Positions 1 to 8,875 of a stretch of DNA of 64,000 nucleotides are shown one piece after another; within the stretch, counting starts at the first letter, position 1; the number at the start of each line of letters is the position of its first letter. The stretch comes from Symsagittifera roscoffensis (taxonomy: Eukaryota; Xenacoelomorpha; Acoela; Convolutidae): positions 14,325,840 through 14,389,839 of the forward strand of contig NC_087070.1 in NCBI RefSeq assembly GCF_963678635.1, given 5' to 3'. Under the pieces are notes generated by a model that saw only the letters and a list, made by a program, of their open reading frames with translations, was not told where the DNA came from and did not search any database. Made by a program: the position numbers and the translations under genes.

Positions 1-765
1 TAGAAGGGTTCTCGAACTGATTTTCTTCTTTTTGCCCAAGTAACGAAAGGAATCAAGAGCTTCGTCAAAAAGGTACCTCACATCGGCTAGAGTCTTTGAG
101 TTGGCTTGCAATGCAATGCAAGATGAAATGAAGATATGCGATTTTTAAACGAGAGAAATTACTGTTTTCTCTTTCATTGGGGATGAGAAGCATGTCGTGT
201 AAGTTTTCTGTAGTAAAGTTTTGACAAATAAATAGTTTATTTTCAACGTAACGAGGAAGCATATTGAACACACTAAAGCAACGTGTTGATGCCCGTAGCA
301 GTGGTGAAAGATCAGTCAATGGGTACAATTTGCACCCATTTTAAGTTGCGTAATCGGAACATCATCACTTGAACTTTATCTATAAGTTGTGATAGATGAA
401 TCAGAACAAAACTCACCCACTGCCGAGTTAAAATAATGGGAGGTGCAACCAACCATAGGGACACCCATCAACTCAGTCACTTTTTTGTTTCTTGAACAAT
501 TTCCTAAATAAGACATGCAACCCAAGCCATGTCTCTTTAAAAGGCATTCATACCCACCCACTCAATCAAATTCATATGCTGTTCTCCTCCAAAATTAGTC
601 TCATCAATAAAAGGCAAAAAAAGTCATTAATGTTTTTTTTTCAGAACCACCCAAACATGTGTTATAACTTGCAAACAGTCCAATAAATTTGGTGGTTTCA
701 GCCGACCAACCATCTATTATCAAAGCAAATTTATCCGGTAGACGCAATGAAATTTTGTCCTACTT
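1..765 (-). pseudogene. Decayed hAT-like (DUF659-type) transposase, truncated at window edge
   Basis: Read on the minus strand, this stretch gives ordered pieces of a hAT-superfamily transposase of the kind with a DGWS motif. DGWS lies at about 703-714 and is followed by a segment reading FIGLFASYNT. The piece GVPMVGCTSHYFNSAV is at about 420-470. A stretch with SVFNMLPRY (usually SxFxMLxRY) lies near 240-270, and TLADVRYLFDEALDSFRYL at about 40-105. These follow the family order (catalytic DGW region, the G-C-A/T-S-H-x-x-N block, then the C-terminal domain). They fall in different reading frames with intervening stops, so the gene is dead. It runs off the left edge, so the extreme C-terminus is not visible. 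No terminal inverted repeats or target duplication could be defined. Family assignment is by motif recognition; a domesticated relative is possible but the frameshifts argue against function. Confidence 0.72.
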
Positions 766-1269
766 TTTTTTAGCAATTAATTCCATGAATATTATCAAAA
801 TAAATTGAAGAATTGTATTGGAGACTCAAGACAGACGTTTAAGTTTTTAAATGATCTAAAAGGGTAACTATATTAAGTCTAAAATTTTCCCTGCTATAAC
901 GTGCGCTGAGTCCAGCAAACTTCTTTCGAAGCAAAAGATAGTAGATATGACTTTCTTACAACTGTTGTTTTAAACATCATAAAAATTCTGAAACCATTAG
1001 ACCCTATCGTTCCAGAACCGCAGGGTTATTGTTCTATCTGCGTAAGTTTCCGTTAATGAAGTCTCAATTTGCATGTATAACTTACACGGAGCTGGGAAAA
1101 TGTTCCATTCGTTAAGGGCAACGAAGCTTTACAATGCCCTGCTATCAAAATGATTACTACCTAATAACATAAAAATTTCAACAGAAATTGGAGTTATAGA
1201 CAGCCCATGTTTTCAGAGATAGATACTTTTTGAATAATAATGAATTGAGTAATTTTTATCGTTTCCTAA
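766..1269. other. Unannotated AT-rich DNA
   Basis: I see no long open frame, repeat or RNA gene here. It lies between the transposase relic and the first tRNA-like sequence and is probably intron or intergenic DNA upstream of the GTF2H1 exon. The missing 5' exons of GTF2H1 could not be recognised in it. Confidence 0.4.
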
Positions 1270-1342
1270 GGATCCATGGTATAGTGGCTAAATTCTGGGA
1301 GTTGAAACCCTGGGGTTCGGGTTTGATTCCCGACTGGAATCA
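1270..1342 (+). pseudogene. tRNA-like relic (pseudo-tRNA or SINE head)
   Basis: The 73-base segment opens with a D-arm and box-A-like stretch, GGTATAGTGGCTAA. It ends with a perfect T-arm: a 5-bp stem TCGGG/CCCGA around the 7-base loop TTTGATT, which is a box-B-like sequence. The acceptor strands GGATCCA and TGGAATC pair only with a mismatch, and the anticodon arm has an 8-base loop with only three clean pairs. No anticodon can be assigned. It is therefore more likely a pseudogene or the tRNA-derived head of a short interspersed element than a working tRNA. Confidence 0.55.
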
Positions 1343-1554
1343 TTGTTAATTAATTCCTGGATAAAGATAGTTGTACTTAGGAAAGAAAATCAAAGCTGTA
1401 AGCTAAAATCAAAAGTATAAATTAATTAGGGTCGTAATGGAAGGAAAATAGTAAGAGGGTAAAGCAAGATTGGAGGTGGGGAATGATATAATCATCAAAA
1501 GAAAAATAATATGTTTTTTTAATGTATACGGCTCTTAAAAGTTACACTGTAGTA

Positions 1555-1624
1555 GTTCTTTAGTCTAGTGGTAAAAAGCTTGATTGGAGCTCCGGAAAAG
1601 GGGTTTGGATCCCAGTAGGAATTT
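1555..1624 (+). pseudogene. Second tRNA-like relic
   Basis: The box-A-like stretch TTTAGTCTAGTGGTAAAAAG is followed about 30 bases later by a T-arm-like GGGTTTGGATCCC, then by bases that partly pair with the start. The anticodon arm is degenerate. With the relic at 1270 it suggests tRNA-derived short elements in this intergenic or intronic DNA. I do not think it is a functional tRNA. Confidence 0.4.
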
Positions 1625-1650
1625 TTCTAAAATTGTTCAATTATTTATGT

Positions 1651-1687
1651 ATTATTATTATTATTATTATTATTATCATTATCATCA
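1651..1687. repeat. ATT trinucleotide microsatellite
   Basis: About nine perfect ATT units are followed by imperfect ATC/ATT units. It is a simple-sequence tract directly downstream of the second tRNA-like relic, a common position for simple tails of short interspersed elements. Confidence 0.9.
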
Positions 1688-2717
1688 ATAACTATTTTCA
1701 AAACAAATTTTGATTGAATCTTCTGTTGGACAGGGTAGATCAGAGGATCTCTCCTTTACCCTTTTCAACTTGCCATCTTTTGCTGTAATTTGTTTGTTTA
1801 GTTACATCAATTTATTTTGGCGAATGAATTTTTTCTTTTGAAATTTCTGGACAAATAAATCGTGATCATTCACATTGTGATCTGAAATGGCTTGTACCGA
1901 ACTCCGCGCCAATAGAGAAATGTATGAAAAAAACTTATTTATACCTATTTCTTGCTTGTGATGATTTCAACTCTAAGTTACCATTACTTTCTGGGAAACA
2001 AAAACGGGACTTGCACCAGGAATACGAATCGTTGACTTTTCAGAAAAGTTGTTAGTTTTACAATGATAATCCTAAAATTGTGAAAAGCATCGATAGGTGT
2101 GTCTGCACAATTCACTGTAAAAACAAGGGGAAATTTTTTTGGGAAAATCTAATTGTAATCTATTTGAAACGTAAAAATCACTACCTTGTCTGATATTCGT
2201 CTGACAGCATATGTCGCCGAGTGGTAAAACTAATATCTGAGAATTGTGTCGCTTTATTGTTGCAATATGTCATACTGTCAAATTATCACTAGCCTGTATG
2301 ATAGTTGAATTAGACTCCCATTAAACATTGTATAGCTTCGCTTTCTGCAATTAAAGATTTTTTCATAGCATTAGCAGTTTGACAATAAAGCATATTCTTC
2401 AAATTCATCTGTAAGCTCAGCATCCGTTGTTCAGCTCACGTAGAAGATTCCTGGAATCAAAAAGAAACGTTGCAAAAGTATTCACTCCCAGCTAGTTTTA
2501 TACTTGGATTTCATTTTTATGAATTCCCTGCTGAATAAAATCACTTGTTGATCGAGTATCATCTCTGTTGGTTTCTTTAAAACTATTATTAAGCCAATGA
2601 TTATGATTGATGTAAGCTTCATTACGATATAATAGTTCAAAAAAGTTCTCGATACCTGAATTCATACACTTGCGACCAACTTTCTGCTGTGTTCACGTGT
2701 GTTGTGTTCATGTTTAG
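1688..2717 (+). other. Putative intron sequence upstream of the GTF2H1 terminal exon
   Basis: This stretch ends at the splice acceptor TGTTTAG (AG at 2716-2717). I found no recognisable exon for the p62 PH domain or first BSD domain in it, nor any clear repeat. It is probably intronic; the upstream exons may lie left of the window. Confidence 0.45.
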
Positions 2718-3952
2718 GAGTGAGCTCCTCTTTCATTTGCGAGATTCAACCTTCCAATCCATTTGGCGACAACAAAAGTTCAGTTCACTACAATCTCAAA
2801 GCAGAAACAATCCAGTCAATCTTCGCAATTTATCCCTCAGTCCGTCTCAAATACGACAAAACAGTCGTCTCGGGCCAAATGACCGAACAGCAATTCTGGG
2901 CCTCCTTTTTCCACAGTCATTACGTGCAAAGGGAGCGTCTTGATTTCGGATCTAATGAAATGTTTGCGGAATGCGCTTCAATTGACGAGAAAGAAGACGA
3001 GGAAAGGAAAGAAGCGAGGTCAGGCGGTTTCGTTCCAGGAGGGGACGTCTCGAATTTACAAGATGCAGAATCAGGATTCTTTGTTGCCGAAAGCGTAGGC
3101 GATCAATCATCCTCCTCTAAAAAGACAGGAAAGGAAAGCTCTAGTAAAAGTATGATAGTATCAAATAGTGCATCTCAGACAGTGAAGGCATTGATTAAAC
3201 GCACCAATCAGTATAGCTCCAGATTCTTAGTGGAAACAAGTAACACAGGTAGTTGTGAAAAAAAAGCAGCTAAGCGTACAAATGATGAGGCGATTACATG
3301 GGAACAATGTGCAGTCCAGGCCAAACAGATGAAGATAGACGAAATGTGTCGCTTGGACGATTTAGCCGACACTCCTGAGCCGGAGCTGCCGAAAGTGTCA
3401 ATCCAAGGCGGCCCAGAGAAGTTCTCCCAATTCGGAGTTGACCAAACACTGCTCAAGTTTTTGCCTTCTTCCAACAAAGAAGTGGTGGAAGCCACGAATG
3501 CATGTGCTGCCCAGGTTCAAAATTGGGTTGCCGGGAGCGAGGGTGTGTTGAACACAATTGGGTGTCTTAGTTTGAACCCGATTCAGGATTTCAGCCAACT
3601 TTCTACCTCAGGTGATTTCCCCAGCAGTGCGACATGCAACGAAGCCAATTGTTCATCAGGCGACAAAATTGCTACAGAGCTCAAATCGGAAATGCAAATT
3701 ACATACGCTGCTGCCAACGAAGTGCTCAGTAATTTCTGGCAATGTTTCCTAATAGACTCGCCCGAAAAAGAGCAGAAACTAGAGCGATCTTATGACTCGC
3801 TGCAAAAGTTTGAAACTTCCTTGTTGGAAAGTTTTGTGAATTTATCCTTGTCGGTTAGTAATGCCAATTGCGCCAATCACCTCAAAATTATGATGCAACA
3901 AGCTCATAACAAGTATCAATTGTATAAAAACAACAAAGTTCGCAAGAAATAA
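2718..3952 (+). CDS. GTF2H1: TFIIH core subunit p62, terminal coding exon (partial gene)
   Basis: p62 is a core subunit of TFIIH, the nuclear complex that opens promoters for RNA polymerase II and DNA for nucleotide excision repair. The exon gives about 411 residues ending at the TAA at 3950-3952. It begins within the family's central region: GVSSSF aligns with GISAAF of vertebrate p62. Next come YNLKAETIQSIFAIYPSV and the second BSD domain with EQQFWASFFHSHY and MFAECASIDEK. A variable Ser/Lys-rich linker follows, then the conserved helical C-terminus (EVLSNFWQCF, QQAHNKYQLYKNNK). The N-terminal PH domain and first BSD domain are absent, so this is the last exon only. I set its start at the acceptor AG at 2716-2717. 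The open frame runs further upstream to a GTG, but that part has no similarity and is intron. The next gene starts about 550 bp downstream on the same strand. The family call is firm; the exact 5' boundary is inferred. Confidence 0.9.
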
Positions 3953-4499
3953 GCACTATGCTGAATTGTCTCATAAAATTTATTTTCTTTCAAGCGATTG
4001 TTATTTTAGATCTAGATCGTTTTTGCTTTTGTTTGGTTTTGAAGCAAGAGCGATTAAAAAGTTTTTGACCAAGAAATCAAATAGGGGAAAACAATAGTTT
4101 GAGGCTCCCTAATAACCATTTTAAGCTCACTACTCGAAACTCTATAAATGTTATCCAAGTTTTCAGATGACAAAGGTTCAAAAAACTTTTTTTTTGTTTT
4201 TAAATCAGTTGCATACTCAAGTTTGTATGTGGTGGCTCCAAGGAGCTGCTGCCAAGAAAGAAGAAACAAAAGTGAGTGAGCTTGTGAAGTTGGTTGAATA
4301 GAAAAAGGAACTCGTAAAGACGTATGTTGAAGGGGCAGTGGGAGGTGTTCTTCCTTGGTCAAATGCTGTCCTTGGGCAGTTTCGTTTGAGTGCTAGTGTG
4401 CTTAGCATTGGGTCTTACACTATATTACCTTACAAGCTCATCTGCATCAGTTGGTTTATTAAATGTAGTACAGTAAAATAAATCTTTTTGAGGTTGAAA
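3953..4499 (+). other. Intergenic spacer / SLC35B2 5' region with a short interrupted open stretch
   Basis: This 547-bp spacer must hold the GTF2H1 3' UTR and the SLC35B2 promoter or 5' UTR. An ATTAAA-like polyadenylation variant is at about 4052; no perfect AATAAA stands out near the stop. From an ATG at 4227, 24 codons are open to a TAG at 4299-4301. The same frame then stays open for about 60 codons with protein-like composition (for example YVEGAVGGVLPWSNAVLGQF). I do not recognise a family. It could be an upstream ORF, an unannotated exon or a gene fragment. Confidence 0.35.
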
Positions 4500-6071
4500 A
4501 TGCGGAAACTGCTTGCGTGCTTTGCAGTGCTACTTCTTAGCTGTAGCTTCGCACACTCAGAAGGTGAACTGAAGTCTGAAAATCAGATCAGATCTGTTGA
4601 CTCATCCCGGGGAATCGGATGGGTGTTTGACTTCATTAAGAACTTCCTCGGATACGCCACTATTCTGCTGCCCGGATACTTGATCATAAAATATGTGCGA
4701 AACTCGGGCTACCTAGAAACGGCTGTCAGTCGGGGAGTTTTCTACAATGCAGTCAAAGTTTGCGTTCAGGGCAATGATCTGGAGGTGGTTTTGGGCGTGC
4801 CAACAAAGGGCGAGGAGCGTGCGAAGTCTAACTTTGAAAAAGGCGTCATTTTAGTGATATGTGCCAGTGGATTACAAGTGTCCTACTTGACGTGGGGTGT
4901 TTTGCAAGAACGAATCATGGCCCACAGCTATGGCGAGACACCTACTAGTTCCGGAGAGAAGTTCGCCAACTCGCAGTTTTTGGTGTTTGTGAACCGGATC
5001 TTGGCTTTTATGACGGCGGCTGCAGTTTTGTGGTACCAACGGCCGCCTAAAGTTGGGGTGCCATTCTACAAATATAGTTATTGTTCGCTCAGCAACATTC
5101 TGAGTAGTTGGTGCCAGTATGAAGCTCTGAAGTATGTCAGTTTCCCAACACAAGTTCTAGCCAAGGCTTCCAAAGTGATTCCAGTGATGATGATGGGCAA
5201 GATTGTGTCGAAGAATGTGTATGAGTTGTACCAGTATGTGACAGCTGTCTTGATTTCCATCGGAATGACTATGTTTCTGCTGACCGAGGGTGTTAACGAT
5301 AAAGGACACAACTCCTCCGAAACCACCTTTGCAGGTAGCTTGTTGTCCCTTAAGACAAACGCAAGTTTGCTTTTTCTACTCGATTTTAATTGCATGTGCC
5401 TATTCACGTTTCTATAGGTATCTTTTCAAGTTGATTTTGTTATCACTGTGTGTTCTACATTCTGTTGGGCAGCATAGGTTAAGTATAGGTTAAGTGCTGG
5501 TGGATAATGGATGATAGAAGATGATGATGATGGGGTTTCAGGCGTGGTGATTTTGATTGGCTACATGTCTTTCGACAGCTTCACGTCTAACTGGCAGGGC
5601 GAGCTGTTCAAGAGCTACAAGATGAGCTCAATCCAAATGATGTTCGGGGTGAACTTGTTCTCCTGTCTCTTCACCATCTGGTCCCTCATCACTCGCGGCG
5701 ATTTCCTCACCTCTGTCCTGTTCATGCTCAAGTATGAACAGTTTCTGTTCCACTGCATTGTCCTCTCCATCTGTTCCGCCACCGGACAGTTGTTCATCTT
5801 CCAGACTATCTCTCGTTTCGGCCCAATCGTCTTCACAATCATCATGACGCTGAGACAGATGTTTGCGATTCTGTTGTCCTGTTTCATATACAACCACGAG
5901 CTGGCTCTGCTCGCTTGGATGGGGGTGTTGGTGGTGTTCTGTGCTCTCTTCCTCGAGATTTACAGCAAGGATAGGGTGCGAAGGCGGAAAGCGAAAGGGG
6001 GCAAAAGTGAGTCAGATTGTTCGGTTGGGAAAAATAACAAATTGGGTGCTGCTGCGAGTACACGGTTGTAG
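4500..6071 (+). CDS. SLC35B2: 3'-phosphoadenosine 5'-phosphosulfate (PAPS) transporter 1, two exons
   Basis: This Golgi nucleotide-sugar-transporter family protein (PAPST1; slalom in Drosophila) imports PAPS into the Golgi lumen for sulfation of glycans and proteins. Coding sequence is 4500-5334 joined to 5542-6071, giving 454 residues against 432 in human. The donor GT is at 5335 and the acceptor AG at 5540-5541; joining restores the family sequence TTFAGVVILIGYMSFDSF. Diagnostic stretches are GLQVSYLTWGVLQERIM, LSSWCQYEALKYVSFPTQ, AKASKVIPVMMMGK, FDSFTSNWQGELF, MSSIQMMFGVN and IIMTLRQMFAILLSC. Hydrophobic segments run through the protein, and the N-terminus (residues 1-20) looks like a signal anchor or first membrane helix. 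The basic tail DRVRRRKAKGGKSE is cytosolic-looking. I chose the ATG at 4500; a TTG four codons upstream is in frame but is not a credible start. Only one intron is visible. Confidence 0.95.
5335..5541 (+). other. Intron of SLC35B2
   Basis: This 207-bp GT-AG intron has a phase-1 position: it splits the glycine codon after TTFA. The acceptor is GGGGTTTCAG. It contains two copies of ATAGGTTAAGT next to each other near 5475-5495, otherwise nothing notable. Reading through it gives early stops, which supports splicing. Confidence 0.88.
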
Positions 6072-6647
6072 ATATTTATATTTATATATATTTGTCTATT
6101 GTTGTTGTTATTGTGCAATTTAGTGGTGAACTGCGGCAGTGGGTTTGTACATATGTTTCCTTCTCACTTCTTCTTCTTCTTCACTCGAACTTGATAGAGC
6201 CTCACACGAGTGCAGTGCAGTGGCAGGACAACTCTTTTCTTTCCTTTCCTTTCGGGTTGGCAGAGGGCGAGAGGAGAAAACTACTTTTCCACCATTGCTG
6301 TGTAACTGTACATATCAATCACATGAACTCCATGCTCAATAGCACTATCATGTTTGTAAAGGTTAAGTCACCAGTGGATATTAGTAATTGTAAAAAGATA
6401 GTTGAGTCCTTTTTGGTGTTGATTTATCCTCCAATCCAATTGGAATTATGATTATTGAAACAGTAATTACAAGTTGGCCTCGTTTGAAAGAAAGAAAGAA
6501 GTTATTGACAACAGTTACTTGAAACCAATTGTGTCCCAAAATGAATTGTTTACTAGACGGACGAGGCTGTCTTTTTGAATCTGTGGATATAATGTACAAT
6601 CAATTTATATAAATTCAATTTGCGCATCTTATTTTTCAAAGCTAAAA
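6072..6647 (+). other. SLC35B2 3' UTR and downstream spacer
   Basis: No coding sequence is supported. The stretch includes CT-rich and TTC-rich runs (6165-6185) and A/T-rich runs. It ends at the direct repeat that flanks the first short transposon. I cannot point to one convincing polyadenylation signal. Confidence 0.4.
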
Positions 6648-6657
6648 AAGGCTCACA

Positions 6658-7069
6658 CAGTGGCGTGTGCAGAACTTCTTCTAAGGGAGGGGACAGTTCT
6701 TCCAAAAAAAACGAAACATTTTGTCGACCGTTTCCGAAAATATTATAATGACCCTATTTTGTAAAAATGATCTCAGCCGCAGGCAAATTTTGAAGAAAAA
6801 ACTGGACTGAAAATGAAGTTTTGAGCACTTTTAATGTTTGACCAAAAAATTGTTTTTTTTTTCGGCGCGCCGTGCCCCCTCAAATTAAGTAATATTGGCG
6901 CCGGAGCGCCTTTAGAAAGTTATTGATTTTGGCTAGCCAAAAATGAGTCTCGTAAAATTATACCAAAAGGGGAACCTTTGGGAAGAAATTAGCAACCAGA
7001 ATTGAGCTAATGGCAAAGGCGGTCGCCTCGCCTCCCCCCCCCCCCCCCCCCCTCCGCGGCACGCTACTG
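6658..7069. mobile_element. Short non-autonomous DNA transposon (MITE) with 10-bp flanking duplication
   Basis: The 412-bp element begins CAGTGGCGTG and ends CACGCTACTG, which are inverted repeats with one mismatch. It is flanked directly on both sides by AAGGCTCACA (6648-6657 and 7070-7079), a perfect 10-bp target-site duplication. The interior has no open frame. It holds GC-rich blocks (CGGCGCGCCG, GGCGCCGGAGCGCC) and a long C tract near 7033-7052. CAGTGGCG-type ends are common in hAT elements, which make 8-bp duplications; a 10-bp duplication would fit Mutator-like elements better. Superfamily is left open. Confidence 0.8.
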
Positions 7070-7314
7070 AAGGCTCACAATTATATAAGTTGGAAATTGT
7101 TAACATTTAGATAAAAAGAGTTGATGAAAAATAGCACAAATGAGGAATTTTGTGCAAGCAAGTTGCCCATAATGTTCGCGTTGAAGCAATCGCTACAGAA
7201 CAATTAAAAATCAACGAAAAATTTTCATTTGGTGAGTTTTTGCAAGTTTCTACTTACTATTTGGGGGAAGAACAAAATTTATCTCGCTCAATTTATCAAT
7301 TATAGCTCAAACTC

Positions 7315-7732
7315 GGGGAGGGTTCTCATGCTTGAAGGACCGAATGCTTGAAAAATTTCAACCAATCAAAATTGCTAAGCATTTCTATTGGCTAAATGCC
7401 TTTCTCACAAAACCGAAGTCAATATTAACAGAAAATGTATTAAATCAGTGGAAAATAATCAAAAATATTACAAATTGCTGGTTACAACCGCAAAACTATT
7501 CAGATAATCATCAAAATTAATGAAGCCAAATCATAAGAATTTTTCATTCTTGAAAACTCATCTGCTTATTATCTAATCGGTCAATATTAACACTAATGGC
7601 CTGGATTTATTTAATTACTTTGAGATTTTCGCGATTTACTTTGAGATTTTGAATACTCAATTCTGATTGGCTGAAAGTAAGCTAAAAATTAATTTCAAGC
7701 ATTCGGTCCTTCAAGCATGAGGGACGCCACCC
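7315..7732. mobile_element. hAT-type MITE with 8-bp target duplication and long terminal inverted repeats
   Basis: TCAAACTC occurs at 7307-7314 and again at 7733-7740, directly bordering a 418-bp element. Inside the borders a perfect 29-bp inverted repeat lies at 7325-7353 and 7693-7721 (key part GCTTGAAGGACCGAATGCTT). The outermost bases are an imperfect inverted repeat (GGGGAGGGTT against GGGTGGCGTCC on the other strand). Further inside, AACCAATCA at the left and TGATTGGCT at the right continue the inverted symmetry. The 8-bp duplication points to the hAT superfamily. The only open frame inside (62 codons) looks fortuitous. Confidence 0.85.
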
Positions 7733-7812
7733 TCAAACTCAGAATCATATTTATATTTGGACGCCGCAATTAAAAGATGGCAAGGAAAGCTTCACAAAAA
7801 TAGGTTACATGT

Positions 7813-7915
7813 CAGTATTTAGACAACCGCGTATTCAGACTGGTCAGTATTTAAACTGACGTGTAAATACTGACTAAATACTGACGAGTATGAATACGCG
7901 GCTGTCTAAATACTG
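7813..7915. repeat. Compact foldback palindrome
   Basis: CAGTATTTAGACAACCGCGT at the left is answered by ACGCGGCTGTCTAAATACTG at the right, with a further inner inverted pair built on CAGTATTTA and TAAATACTG. The whole 103 bp folds back on itself with short interruptions. CAGTATTTA-type words recur in both orientations, so the palindrome looks built from a smaller repeated word. It may be a tiny foldback element. Confidence 0.8.
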
Positions 7916-8770
7916 GCTGCACTCCACAAAAATAAGTGCCGACTGTCTGATGCGAATCTGACGAAACAAAACACGTGGGAGAAAATGGCATAGCAAAACA
8001 CGACTGAAACGCATCGAAATAATATAGCATTCGACCTCTAACGACGTGTCTTTTTGGTGCCTGAGTTTGCATGGAACATTTGCTTAGATCTGAATCACAT
8101 GTTTGTTCTCTTATCTTCGGTGATGGGAGTAACAAGAATAGGACGTTACTTTGCATGTGGAAGAAACTGTTCAAGGCACTTATTTATTCCAAAATTGGTT
8201 GATTGTTTGCGAGGACGAAAGTAATCAATTAATGTTGAACAAATTATTAGGATTAACCTCAACTGAGTGCAGTCTTTCAATAGTGTTCTGTCCCTCAAAT
8301 TGTTACACTTCATTTCATGCAGAAGCCTTGTGTATTAAGTCTGGAAAGCTGTTTGGAAGGCCGCCATGATAAAAGGCTATCGAGTTTGGTGCATTCCGAG
8401 TTAGCTTCAGAACAACTGATGATTTTGCAAACACTGTTGGAACAAAACAGTTCGAAAACAGTGGGGATGGGAAAATAATTTCAAACGTACAACTAGAAGA
8501 ACCAATCGCTCTCGTTTTTGTTATAGAGCTTAGGATTTTTCTGTGAGGAAAGGAAGTGGTTTAATTAGATACAACTTCCAAGTGTCACCCCTACGTTACA
8601 ATATTGACAGCTATGCAATTTCGAAGAATTTCTTGCCCTTCCAATGGAAAAGTTTGAAACTTTTTTGACTTAAATTTAAATTTACGCGTCTCAATGTATT
8701 TATCTGTGCTGAGGGTATTCTGACATTTCTCGCTACACACATTTCGCCCTTCAAATCGTAAATTAAGAAA
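7916..8770. other. Unannotated AT-rich DNA
   Basis: Short open frames occur on both strands but none has recognisable motifs or convincing length. No repeat with internal symmetry was seen. Confidence 0.35.
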
Positions 8771-8875
8771 GATAAGCAAGGGTGTTGTAATCGAGTACTA
8801 GACTTTTTTCCCGTAAACAACTTTGTCCACACTGCTAGAGGATATCTTCTAGAGGATCTTCTGACTTGCTCAGTT
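8771..8875. repeat. Dispersed repeat fragment, copy 1
   Basis: About 105 bp starting GATAAGCAAGGGT and including CCCGTAAACAACTTTGTCCA matches, with scattered substitutions, the segment at 33847-33943 in the same orientation. The two copies lie on opposite sides of the 98-bp satellite array. The family is unknown. Confidence 0.65.

Noticed and set aside
2699-2717. GTG at 2699 as the start of GTF2H1
   Set aside because: The family needs a PH domain and first BSD domain upstream, and a splice acceptor lies at 2716-2717. The bases before it are intron.
2689-2943. 84-codon frame over the GTF2H1 exon
   Set aside because: It is out of frame with the recognised TFIIH p62 sequence and has no similarity of its own.
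4488-4499. TTG at 4488 as the start of SLC35B2
   Set aside because: An ATG in frame at 4500 gives a normal N-terminus; non-ATG starts need evidence that is not here.
4872-5407. Minus-strand frames at 4872-5153 and 5078-5407
   Set aside because: They are antisense shadows of SLC35B2 exon 1.
5615-5897. Minus-strand frames over SLC35B2 exon 2
   Set aside because: They are antisense shadows of a confidently identified coding exon.
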